Below are positions 32,245 through 40,074 of a stretch of 43,958 nucleotides of DNA, piece after piece. The number at the start of each line of letters is the position of its first letter. Within the stretch, counting starts at the first letter, position 1. The notes below the pieces were generated by a model. It was given only the letters and a program-made list of their open reading frames with translations. It was not told the DNA's origin and did no database searches. Both the position numbers and the translations under genes were made by a program. The stretch comes from an uncultured Acetatifactor sp. GTDB taxonomy: Bacteria; Bacillota; Clostridia; Lachnospirales; Lachnospiraceae. The stretch covers positions 1-43,958 of the forward strand of contig CALWSL010000023.1 in NCBI GenBank assembly GCA_944384205.1, in the 5' to 3' direction.

Positions 32245-35166
32245 TTATAACATCCGATAAATACAACTCCTGCCTATCACATATGTCACACCATTGTTTT
32301 CCACAACCGCATAGGCATCCTTGGGTACCGGCTTTTTCTGCACTATTTTACCATTCTGAAAACCATACAGCATATCATCCACTGTCCAAAGAATTCCGTC
32401 TTTGTCCAATACAGCGCCGTACTGTCCCCTTGTACCTGCAATTCTGCCTCCGGTCAAATTTCCGCCGTCAGTCACATCAAAAACATAAATTCTTCGCAGG
32501 CTGTCGTCCGTCATAAGAAAAGCTTCCTTTGAAACCGCAGGAGCCAGCAGCAGGCTTCGCGCAATATCTATGGTTCCCTCAATAGCAGTCCTGCCGTCGG
32601 GCGCCATATAATAGGATTTTATTGGTTTTTCCACAATTTCCCGCAACATGCCGTCATAGCTTAGCTGTGCCGGTCTGTATACAATCTGAGGCGAACACTC
32701 TCCGGCAGGCAGCTTTTTCAGCTCTTCCATGCTGTCATAAGGGTTGTCTAAAGAAACCGCATACGCCTTATCTCCCCTTTTATAAAACCATGAGAAGAAG
32801 GGATGATACTCTGTCAGATTCAAACCGGAAAAGGGTTCTCCGGGTACCGTTTTCTTTAATTCCGAATAGTCCACTGCCACCAGCAAATGTCCCGCCTTGT
32901 CCACCGCCAGTGCCGAGGGAATAAAATGAATATCATAGAAGGGGATTGTGCTGCCCTTCTTTCTGTCATACTTATAAATCCTCTTTCGGGACTTGTCGCA
33001 CCAGTAGAGGTTGCCATCCCCGTCAAAGGTTACTCCCTGTGCAAAAAGATTCCCTTCCGCAAGCACTTCATAACCCGCTTCCCGGCGAACCTCCTTTGTC
33101 CCTTTCTCGCCTCCGCTGATAAACAGACGGGCATACTCCGGTGATTTTCCATAAAAGCCTGTGGTCTCATCCTGCAAGGTAAGGGTAAAAATATACTGCA
33201 TCTGCGCCTTATTATGCACGTTCAAAAGCTGAATGTCCTTACAGTCCCAAAGCTTGATTCCGGTCTCATAGGGTCTGTCCACCGCTACCACACGGAACAT
33301 ATAAAGGTTGGCAAACGTTATATTTTCGCAGGAAACCAGCTCCAAAGGAAGGCACTCCATTCCCTCCGCCTTTTCCTCCTCCGTCTGCATTGCATAGAAG
33401 CACCAGTTTTTCACATGATGTAACTTCATTTCGTTTCTTACATGATGTTCCAATGAAATCGCATACATTTTGCCGCGGGTTTCCGTATTGGTTATGGCAA
33501 TCCCCGCCTCTGCATAGGGGCTGGCACTCCAGACGTCCTTAAATACACCGCCTCCGCCATTGGTAATCCAAAGACTGGAATACTGATAGTCCCAGATACG
33601 GTCAGGGTCATAATCCGCTGTTCTGCTGGGGTTATACAGGTAGCCATAAGCGTTTCTGCCATCGCGGAACATCAGACCGTGCCCGCCTACAAACTTCACA
33701 TCATTCATATAGGAGGTCTCATCCGCCATCCATTTCACACCTGCCGCCCTGGGATTCTTGCCGGCGGTATCAATACCGATACCGTTTATGTAAGCAAAGC
33801 CGCCCTTTGCCGTCTCCAAAATCGCTTTCGGCGTACCGAAGCCTGCATATGCAGGGGTGTCATCCGCAATCACAATCTGGGTGGTAATCGGACTCAGTCC
33901 ATACAGATAACAATCCTTTTTCATAAAAAGCGTATCTGTAATCCTGTAAATTCCCTGTGGAAAGTACAGAATCTTTTCCTGATTCAAGGCTTTCTGCAAT
34001 GCCTCAGTATCATCTGTTACCCCATCACCCTTTGCACCATATTCTGCAACCGATACCCATGTTTCCATAGGCGGAATGGCAGGGATATCACTTTCCGGCA
34101 TGGACGGAAGCTGTGTCAGGGAATTTATTTTCCTGATTTCCCTGTGCTCCGCCTCCCTGTTATCATCCATCATATAGCCATAGCCGTAATCCTCTACCTC
34201 ATAAATTGCGGACGGTGCAAAAACGGTCTCTCCGCTTTCCACTCTCTTTATCAAAATCGGAACATTTTCGCAATACAACCGCCTGATATTGGTCTGCTGG
34301 ATAATGCTCTCTGCCTGATAGCAGGTAATCGCTTCCTCGCCGATATTGCGGAACATACAATCCTCAAGGTAAAGCTTTTCCCAGCTTCCCGGAAAATACA
34401 AATCAAATGCCTTGGGCGTATTGGAAATCTGAAGTCTGAATCCCGTAAAACCAGTGGTTGCACTTAAAATTGCCGCCTTTTTCTGCCCGTTAAATACGGA
34501 ATCCAACAACGCAAAAGGCCAACCCGGTGAACACATACGGCAAACAATCCCATAGGCTCCGCCCTCAAAAGTAAGTCCCTCCATCTCGTTTCCCACATCA
34601 AACAGACCTGCCAGACCGTCACCCAAATCAAAGTGACAGTGATTGACAAAGCAATGCTGTGCAAAATGCGCCCTGATACAGATAGCTCCGGGATTGTTTT
34701 CCTCTATCCTGAAATCAATATTGCTGATTGCGCTGTAAAAAGTAGCGGCACTCGCATCTCTGGGGTTTTCCTTTTTGGTGTCCGTTTCTCCGATGAACCA
34801 AAACAAATACTTTGCACCGGGATAGCCGCCAAGAAAAGTATTTTTTATCCCTAAGTCTTCCACAGCCTGTTTTCCCTCATAGCCCTTCGTACCTGCCGGA
34901 AGAACAAAGACCGGACGTTTTTTTCCGTAACCAATCAAACGCACTGACGGTGGGATTTTCACGGTCTCCTTCATTCGGTATTCCCCTTCGGGAATATAAA
35001 GAATTCCGTAGCGCTGCTCTGCAATCAGCCTGTCTATCGCCCCCTGCAATACACCGCTGACATCCTCTTTTGCCCCCGCAAGCTCAGGAAATTCCTCTTC
35101 CGTGAAAAAAATTCCCATCGGGTCTGCAAACTTTTTCTGATAAATAGATTCTTTCCCATACCACAT
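32245..35166 (-). CDS. Cytoplasmic tandem beta-helix protein (pectate-lyase-3/GH55-like) with a C-terminal beta-propeller-like domain
   Basis: 973 residues from the ATG at 35166 (AAAGGA upstream); a GTG three codons earlier is too close to that site. No signal peptide is seen. The first beta-helix (about 25-365) includes GILYIPEGEYRMKETVKIPP and SVRLIGYGKKRPVF. The second (about 380-690) starts with the classic VSVAEYGAKGDGVTDDTEAL, then ILYFPQGIYRITDTLFMKKD. Two consecutive beta-helices are the architecture of GH55 glucanases, but catalytic residues cannot be assigned by eye. From about 725 the sequence becomes NHL/SMP-30-like (GVTFDGDGNLYWCDKSRKRI, GAVLDKDGILWTVDD), suggesting a fused beta-propeller. 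Function is probably carbohydrate-related; the cytoplasmic location is odd for a glycan-degrading enzyme. Confidence 0.65.
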   Translation of the reverse strand: MWYGKESIYQKKFADPMGIFFTEEEFPELAGAKEDVSGVLQGAIDRLIAEQRYGILYIPEGEYRMKETVKIPPSVRLIGYGKKRPVFVLPAGTKGYEGKQAVEDLGIKNTFLGGYPGAKYLFWFIGETDTKKENPRDASAATFYSAISNIDFRIEENNPGAICIRAHFAQHCFVNHCHFDLGDGLAGLFDVGNEMEGLTFEGGAYGIVCRMCSPGWPFALLDSVFNGQKKAAILSATTGFTGFRLQISNTPKAFDLYFPGSWEKLYLEDCMFRNIGEEAITCYQAESIIQQTNIRRLYCENVPILIKRVESGETVFAPSAIYEVEDYGYGYMMDDNREAEHREIRKINSLTQLPSMPESDIPAIPPMETWVSVAEYGAKGDGVTDDTEALQKALNQEKILYFPQGIYRITDTLFMKKDCYLYGLSPITTQIVIADDTPAYAGFGTPKAILETAKGGFAYINGIGIDTAGKNPRAAGVKWMADETSYMNDVKFVGGHGLMFRDGRNAYGYLYNPSRTADYDPDRIWDYQYSSLWITNGGGGVFKDVWSASPYAEAGIAITNTETRGKMYAISLEHHVRNEMKLHHVKNWCFYAMQTEEEKAEGMECLPLELVSCENITFANLYMFRVVAVDRPYETGIKLWDCKDIQLLNVHNKAQMQYIFTLTLQDETTGFYGKSPEYARLFISGGEKGTKEVRREAGYEVLAEGNLFAQGVTFDGDGNLYWCDKSRKRIYKYDRKKGSTIPFYDIHFIPSALAVDKAGHLLVAVDYSELKKTVPGEPFSGLNLTEYHPFFSWFYKRGDKAYAVSLDNPYDSMEELKKLPAGECSPQIVYRPAQLSYDGMLREIVEKPIKSYYMAPDGRTAIEGTIDIARSLLLAPAVSKEAFLMTDDSLRRIYVFDVTDGGNLTGGRIAGTRGQYGAVLDKDGILWTVDDMLYGFQNGKIVQKKPVPKDAYAVVENNGVTYVIGRSCIYRML

Positions 35167-35240
35167 AGATATCACGTTCCTTTTCTGACTATAATTGATG
35201 TTTCAATTATATCATGCAGGGCGGGAATTTGCATCCTGTT

Positions 35241-35408
35241 TCAGCTTTCAACCAGGAGAGTATTATTATCTTTTATTTTTTCCTTTACAATTTCAAGAAT
35301 ATCTTTCTTATATGCTCCTCTCAAATTTAAATTTTCAAACCAATATTCCCTTACGAAATTTTGCGTAGAATCAATGATTGCTTTGCAATCCATTACGATA
35401 ACATCCAT
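35241..35408 (-). CDS. Small hypothetical protein coupled to the broken DUF5680 gene
   Basis: A 55-residue frame, MDVIVMDCKAIIDSTQNFVR through KEKIKDNNTLLVES. Its ATG overlaps the stop codon of the upstream frame as TAATG, a typical translational-coupling arrangement. The composition is plausible for a real small soluble protein, but I recognise no family and there is no independent ribosome binding site. It could be a genuine small partner or chance. Confidence 0.35.
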   Translation of the reverse strand: MDVIVMDCKAIIDSTQNFVREYWFENLNLRGAYKKDILEIVKEKIKDNNTLLVES

Positions 35409-36052
35409 TAACGAATAATGCCTCCATGAAAATAACACTCGTAAATTTTTTCATTCCTGCAAAATATTTCTTCATATCCTTGAAACCAAATGAATTCACC
35501 ATCTACTTTGCAGTGATAATGATAGTCACCTTTTGTATAAATCTCCGGTCCGCGAAATGGTAATTCTGCCGGTACAGCCCTGAGTACCTCTTTCAAAAAA
35601 TCACCGCTAAAGTTCTCGCCAATTACCCGTCCTGCATAATTCATACTCCAAACGGGATTTTCATGAAGCCATACCGCTTCCTCACCTGCAAAACATTCTC
35701 CACCCAAATAAGAGTCGTAATATGTATAACCACTATTATTCTCATAACAAAAATCATGAGAATTTGTCCGGGAAGATTTTGTCTGATTTTCTGCTGCCGC
35801 ATAGGTATTCCTTTTTGCCTGAAGAAGAAAAGCTGCTATTTTGTTTCTATCAATATTACCATTAGGAAAAAAAGAAATATTGCATTCATCATTTTCTTTT
35901 ACCATACGATCAATGGTTACAACCATAAAGTTCACTCAGCAAAATCAATCCATTGAGTTCTGGTACTGCTTGTCCATTTTCCCATTTACTAATTGTTTGT
36001 TCTTCTGTCAAGTAAGGACTAAAAAAAATTTTAATTTTTTTTGATTTCTGCA
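35408..36052 (-). pseudogene. XRE HTH-DUF5680 gene, frameshifted and lacking part of the HTH
   Basis: The main frame (from about 35935) encodes VTIDRMVKENDECNISFFPN and a C-terminal domain with VWSMNYAGRVIGENFSGDFL, EVLRAVPAELPFRGPEIYTK, GEFIWFQGYEEIF and YECYFHGG, matching what I remember of DUF5680. In another frame just upstream (35910-36052) lies LTEEQTISKWENGQAVPELN GLILLSELYG, an XRE helix-turn-helix. The two join if one T is removed from GGTTGTAACC (complement of 35915-35924), restoring LYGVTIDRMVKEND, the usual linker. About ten residues between TEEQ and TISKWENG, where helix 2 and part of helix 3 belong, are also missing. Hence a broken regulator. The nearby recombinase remnant suggests the damage came with an integration or excision. 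Confidence 0.65.
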
Positions 36053-36064
36053 CAAGTCCGTATA

Positions 36065-36712
36065 TCAACCGCACTTGTGCATAGTTTCCAAGTCAAAGAA
36101 ACCGCTATCAAAACTCCAACATATTTCTATTCTATTATCGGAATATACATTCACTTTGTCAATCAGCTTCTCTTTTATTTCTTCCGTAAGTTCCATCTGA
36201 TCAACATAGCAGTTCAACTGACTGATATTCTTTTCTATCTGTTGGTTACTCTCCTGCTGTATTTCCTGTCTGCTCTGAAGTTCATATAGCCTCTGCTCCA
36301 GCCTTGCAGTTTCTTCATCGTATTTCTTCTTTTCCACAAGGAAGTCCTCTCTTGATAGCTTTCCATCCGTGTATTGCTCATAGAGTGGCATCCATGTCTT
36401 TTTCATTGTAGCTATGGTCTTGATTAAAGTTGCAATCTCCGCACCCTCAGAGTAGGGAATGGTTTTATTCCTTGCATTTTTAGATAACTCTGCTTCTTTC
36501 ACAAGCAACTGTATCTGTTGCTTCAATGCTGTCAACACAACCTTATCGGTTTCCTCAACTCTTATAACAGCACTTCGGCATCTACACTCTTTTACCAAGT
36601 ACCTCTGATTACACCTAAGTATGCCCTTATCGCCTTGCATTTTTCTACCACAATAACCACAGTGATAAATATTCCTGCCAGACTTACCACTTACCCTAGT
36701 ACTGCATCCACG
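36065..36712 (-). pseudogene. C-terminal remnant of a large serine recombinase
   Basis: The open frame begins after an in-frame stop (36713-36715) with no start codon: GKSGRNIYHCGYCGRKMQGD, then RCNQRYLVKECRCR, the zinc beta-ribbon of large serine recombinases, then a long charged coiled-coil (KTWMPLYEQYTDGKLSREDF, EETARLEQRLYELQSRQEIQ) and a family-like end (VDQMELTEEIKEKLIDKVNV). The N-terminal catalytic resolvase domain with the nucleophilic serine is missing, and the fragment abuts the stop of the HAD-glycosyltransferase gene within seven bases. It is an inactive scar of an integrative element. A GCACAAGT/ACTTGTGC inverted repeat sits at its end (36051-36081). Confidence 0.75.
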
Positions 36713-36721
36713 TTACATAAA

Positions 36722-37996
36722 TTAAACATATCTTTCAAAAACTTTTTTAAGATTTATATCTTTGTCAATCAAGAGATACAAATTATTTGCATCAACAAAT
36801 GTAAACTCTCCTATTGCTTTTTCTAATACTCTGGAAAACAATGCAACTTCCGTTTCCTTATATTTTTTCATAAAATACTCTAGATTTGTTATTAACTGAC
36901 TTCTCTCATCTTTGCCCCGATAATGTTTTTGATGATAATTTATTGCCTCAGGTGCCATAACAAATCTATATCCCTCCCTATATAATTGATATAGAAATTC
37001 GTTATCTTCTCCTCCCCAGCCGATAAAATTAGTATCAAACTCTTTATCTATTATAGCTGCTCTTTCCATAGCTACATTTCCTGTTGTGCCGATAGCCCAT
37101 CCAAAAACAAATCCCTCTAGATTCTCTCCATATTTTTCAAATACTTCAGAATAATTATCCACTGTCTCTGTAAATACAAGTTTATATAAATATTTCTCGA
37201 AATTTTCTCGCGATGTACATTTCAATAATTCCACTTTATTATCCATAAGCTCTTCTTTTGAGATTTTAGTTAATAGTAATTCTACATCCGCTTTCTTCAT
37301 TTTCATTTTAGAATCCCACTTTGTAAACACCTCATATTTACTACCTATCGAAATACTATGTTCTTTTTTTTGTAGCCTTTTATAATGCATCTCTAAATAT
37401 GTACTTTTAGGTATCCGGTCATCATCATTAAAAACTACGATTTCTCCTCTTATATATTGGATTCCCAAATTCTTAGCTTTTGCTCTTCCCTTATTTTTCT
37501 GATATAAGTATTGGATGTCCATTACTTTACTATATTTATCTACAACCTGTTTTGTTGCATCACTACTACCATCATCAATAATAATAATTTCAAAGCTTCG
37601 AAATGTCTGAAACTCAAATCCTTTAAGAGTCAAATCTAAATAAAACGCTTTATTATATGTAGGTATGATATAACTCTTCTTTTTTCCATACGCAATAATT
37701 TTCAGACTGTTATCCTTACAAAATAAATGGTCCAATTGTTTTAAAACTTTTTTTTCAATGCTCCTAATTACCTGTATTTCTTGTAGAAAAGGATCATATA
37801 CAGCTGCACCATTATTTATTACAATTGGATAATTGGCAAATGGTATAAATTTTTTTATTTGTTCATATCCTCTTCCAGTCGCCATTGAAAATAAATTACC
37901 TTTTTTTCTCCATCGTAATATAGCTAATTTATTTTTTAATGATATCTTATTTTTATTAAGCAAAGTCCCATCTAAATCACTTACTATTATTTTCAT
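36722..37996 (-). CDS. Fusion of a truncated HAD phosphatase domain with a family-2 glycosyltransferase
   Basis: 424 residues. Residues 1-105 are the N-terminus of a Cof-type HAD protein: IIVSDLDGTLLNKNKISLKN (motif I, Asp7/Asp9), SMATGRGYEQIKKF (motif II) and YPIVINNGAAVYDP. The cap and motifs III and IV are absent, so phosphatase activity is unlikely. At about 108 the chain switches to a GT-A glycosyltransferase: SYIIPTYNKAFYLDLTLKGF, IIIIDDGSSDATKQVV, NKGRAKAKNLGIQY, the metal-binding DDD at 191-193, and a galactosyltransferase-like C-terminal region with GWGGEDNEFLYQLYREGYRF. The fusion is in one uninterrupted frame. Its ATG overlaps the stop of the preceding HAD gene (TAATG). AT-rich codon use matches the cassette. 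It may be a recent deletion fusion or a functional two-domain protein. Confidence 0.75.
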   Translation of the reverse strand: MKIIVSDLDGTLLNKNKISLKNKLAILRWRKKGNLFSMATGRGYEQIKKFIPFANYPIVINNGAAVYDPFLQEIQVIRSIEKKVLKQLDHLFCKDNSLKIIAYGKKKSYIIPTYNKAFYLDLTLKGFEFQTFRSFEIIIIDDGSSDATKQVVDKYSKVMDIQYLYQKNKGRAKAKNLGIQYIRGEIVVFNDDDRIPKSTYLEMHYKRLQKKEHSISIGSKYEVFTKWDSKMKMKKADVELLLTKISKEELMDNKVELLKCTSRENFEKYLYKLVFTETVDNYSEVFEKYGENLEGFVFGWAIGTTGNVAMERAAIIDKEFDTNFIGWGGEDNEFLYQLYREGYRFVMAPEAINYHQKHYRGKDERSQLITNLEYFMKKYKETEVALFSRVLEKAIGEFTFVDANNLYLLIDKDINLKKVFERYV

Positions 37997-38685
37997 TACA
38001 TTTCCAAATATAAAATAGCGTCTATCAGTTTGGTTATTCTATTGCATTCAAATATGCCATCCAACGCATCTACACTATCATACAAAATTGCCTCAATCCC
38101 GACAGCATTAGCTCCAACTATATCACTATAATATGTATCACCTACAAAAAGTACCTCTGCACTGTCAAATCCAGATATTTCTAAGAAATAGTCAAAAATT
38201 TTAGTGTCCGGCTTTTCAACACCTACTATCCCTGAATCCACAATAAAATCAAAATAATGTAATATGTCTAAGTCTTTCAGCACTTGTCTTAGATGTCCAT
38301 CCCAATTTGACATAATACCTATTGACAAATTATACTCTTTTAACTTGTCCAGCAATTCAATTGCCCCTTCTTCAATAGTATACTTGATTGGAAGCAATGA
38401 GTTAACGGCATGCTCTATTAAATCCTGCCGAGTTAAAGTACAAATTCCTCCTTCCCTTAGACCGATTCTATAGTATTCCTCCCAAAACTTCTTCTGATTA
38501 ACATCTTGGTCTTTATAATTTTTCTGCCAAAATATTTCACTAGCTTTGCTGGCTAAACTCCAGTTAAATTTTTCAAAATTATATTTCAAATTTTTAATAC
38601 AAACCTTTTCAAAAAGCCTATTTTTAGAACACCCATACATATTAAAAATTGTATGACATCCATCTAAAACCACTATTTTTTTCAT
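37996..38685 (-). CDS. HAD-superfamily (type IA) phosphatase with an unusual motif I
   Basis: 229 residues. Motif I is VVLDGCHTIFN: the nucleophile Asp8 is present but the usual second Asp (DxD) is replaced by Cys, a pattern resembling DLFHTL-type HAD proteins. Motif II is SIGIMSNWDGHLRQVL, motif III Lys in GVEKPDTKIFDYFL, and motif IV FVGDTYYSDIVGANAVGI. An alpha-helical cap lies at about 20-90. Phosphoglycolate phosphatase-like or a dedicated biosynthetic phosphatase is possible. Its ATG overlaps the stop of the upstream queC-like fragment (ATGA), and its own stop overlaps the start of the HAD-glycosyltransferase, so the three are read as one unit. Confidence 0.8.
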   Translation of the reverse strand: MKKIVVLDGCHTIFNMYGCSKNRLFEKVCIKNLKYNFEKFNWSLASKASEIFWQKNYKDQDVNQKKFWEEYYRIGLREGGICTLTRQDLIEHAVNSLLPIKYTIEEGAIELLDKLKEYNLSIGIMSNWDGHLRQVLKDLDILHYFDFIVDSGIVGVEKPDTKIFDYFLEISGFDSAEVLFVGDTYYSDIVGANAVGIEAILYDSVDALDGIFECNRITKLIDAILYLEM

Positions 38686-39175
38686 ACTTTTTTTGCCTTT
38701 TCCATAGCCAACAGAAATTCTCTTCTTCGTCCTACCGAATCATGTTTCCCGGTTCTAGCCTGCATCCTTTTTATATACTCCGGAATTCGTTCCCACGTAA
38801 TCGGATCTTCTTCATATTCTTCAATAATCCCATTATTATACATTCCAACCCAACGTCTCAAACAGCTAGAACAACGACCACACTGATACTTATTTCCTGT
38901 GAAACAAGAATAGGACATTTTTAACCATTCTTTGTTATGTCCTTGATTAATATACCATTCTATCATTTCTGTCTTTGTCATATTCCAAAAAGGACTCTTT
39001 ACATGTATTGGTCTTTCCTTTAATTTAGACAAAAACATACTCATTGCATCAAAAATCTCTGGTGTTTTATCATGATTATAATCACCATCTACTGCTGCCA
39101 TCCATATATTGCCTCCATAATTTGATGCTAACATCGCAAGATATCAAAACTCTCTTCGGTTTTTAAAAAATACAT
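38682..39175 (-). pseudogene. queD'-queC' scar: QueD-like start joined to the C-terminal part of a QueC-like 7-cyano-7-deazaguanine synthase
   Basis: The 3' part (150 codons from 39134) carries GDYNHDKTPEIFDAMS, VKSPFWNMTKTEMIEWYINQ and the zinc site CFTGNKYQCGRCSSC (Cys77, 85, 88, 91), as in QueC; the N-terminal PP-loop (SGGxDS) needed for ATP use is absent. Upstream, a good GGAGG site precedes an ATG at 39175 reading MYFLKTEESFDILRC and then a stop. That start strongly resembles QueD (6-carboxytetrahydropterin synthase), whose next residues would be AAHF. A one-base change near 39136 would put both parts in one frame. I infer that a deletion removed most of queD, anything between, and the front of queC. 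The QueC-like part is well supported; the QueD identity rests on about 11 residues. Confidence 0.6.
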
Positions 39176-39228
39176 TATCTATTCCTCCTCTACTTGTTTA
39201 TTGATAATACATTAACACAAAAATCATT

Positions 39229-39945
39229 ACCACCCGTAAAACGGGTGGTTTGCTCCGGGCTATAAGCCCGTGTTACCGGCCAGCGCCTAAAGACGCTGGC
39301 TTTCACTTTACGTTCAAGCCACTACGCCCTTGACTCGTCGCCGCCCTTCAAAGGGCGTCCGTACTACCGGCTACCCCTTGAAGGGGTCCTCGTACTCCTT
39401 CACACTGAGTTTATCCTGCATGATATCGTACTTCTCCTGGTCTTGTATATACTTTTTTATGGTTGCCTCGTTGAGTCCTACCGTACTTACATAGTATCCT
39501 TCTGACCAGAAATGTCTGTTCCCAAATTTATACTTTAAGTTTGCGTGCTTATCGAAAATCATAAGTGCACTTTTTCCCTTTAAGTATCCCATGAACTGTG
39601 ACACACTGTATTTCGGCGGTATGCTTACTAACATATGGATGTGGTCGGGCATAAGATGCCCTTCTATAATCTCTACTCCTTTGTATGCACAGAGCTGTTT
39701 CAAAATATCTCTAATGCTTTCTTTGTATTGATTATAAATTATTTTTCGTCTATACTTTGGAGTGAAGACGATATGGTACTTACACATCCACTTTGTATGT
39801 GCTAAATCGTTGGTCTTGTTGGCCATTTTAATCACCTTTCCTTTCTATAGTAGTGGCTTGGACACCTCTATTATACGGCGGAAAGGTGATTGTGCTATAA
39901 GCACTTGCCCACCACCCGCATAGCAGGTGGTTTATTGTTTCGCAC
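39229..39945 (-). mobile_element. IS200/IS605-family insertion sequence (tnpA only)
   Basis: The element encloses the TnpA gene at 39371-39826. Terminal subterminal hairpins are visible at both ends: ACCACCCG-TAAAA-CGGGTGGT at 39231-39252 and ACCACC...GGTGGT at 39916-39935. Between the right-hand hairpin and tnpA lie more hairpins (GGGCT/AGCCC, CCAGCG/CGCTGG, CGCCCTTTGAAGGGCG). As expected for this family there are no terminal inverted repeats or target duplications, so outer limits are approximate. It is inserted between the queD-queC scar and the terminator of the nitrilase-exporter genes. Confidence 0.8.
39371..39826 (-). CDS. tnpA: IS200-type Y1 transposase TnpA
   Basis: 151 residues from the ATG at 39826 (AAAGGTGAT upstream; an in-frame GTG three codons earlier overlaps that site). 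It is a single-strand HUH/Y1 transposase. KWMCKYHIVFTPKYRRK opens the protein; the HUH pair is His62/His64 in LMPDHIHMLVSIPP; the catalytic tyrosine is Tyr126 in NEATIKKYIQDQEKYD. FWSEGYYVSTVG is a conserved block. Length and motifs are complete, so it may be active. No tnpB is present, as in IS200 proper. Confidence 0.93.
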   Translation of the reverse strand: MANKTNDLAHTKWMCKYHIVFTPKYRRKIIYNQYKESIRDILKQLCAYKGVEIIEGHLMPDHIHMLVSIPPKYSVSQFMGYLKGKSALMIFDKHANLKYKFGNRHFWSEGYYVSTVGLNEATIKKYIQDQEKYDIMQDKLSVKEYEDPFKG

Positions 39946-40000
39946 ATCTCCATTTCTCCGTTGGGAGAAACTCCGATGCACTCAACAGGCTAAAGCCCAT

Positions 40001-40042
40001 AAAAAAATGCATTTCAACGAACTATAGTTCATTGAAATGCAT
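40001..40042 (-). terminator. Strong terminator of the exporter-nitrilase operon
   Basis: On the minus strand ATGCATTTCAA-GAAC, a four-base loop, and the complementary arm form an almost perfect stem, followed by TTTTTTT. It lies about 30 bases after the nitrilase stop and a few tens of bases before the IS200 end. Confidence 0.88.
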
Positions 40043-40074
40043 ACAATCATTCCTATTATTCTGCTTATCAAATA

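Noticed and set aside
38682-39134. Reading the QueC-like fragment as QatC or another phage-defence QueC
   Set aside because: No QatA, QatB, QatD or CBASS gene is present and the PP-loop is missing; a QueD-like start upstream fits an old preQ0 operon better.
39229-39370. Cluster of hairpins considered as a structured RNA or small CRISPR
   Set aside because: They sit between tnpA and the end of an IS200 element, where such hairpins are part of the transposon end.
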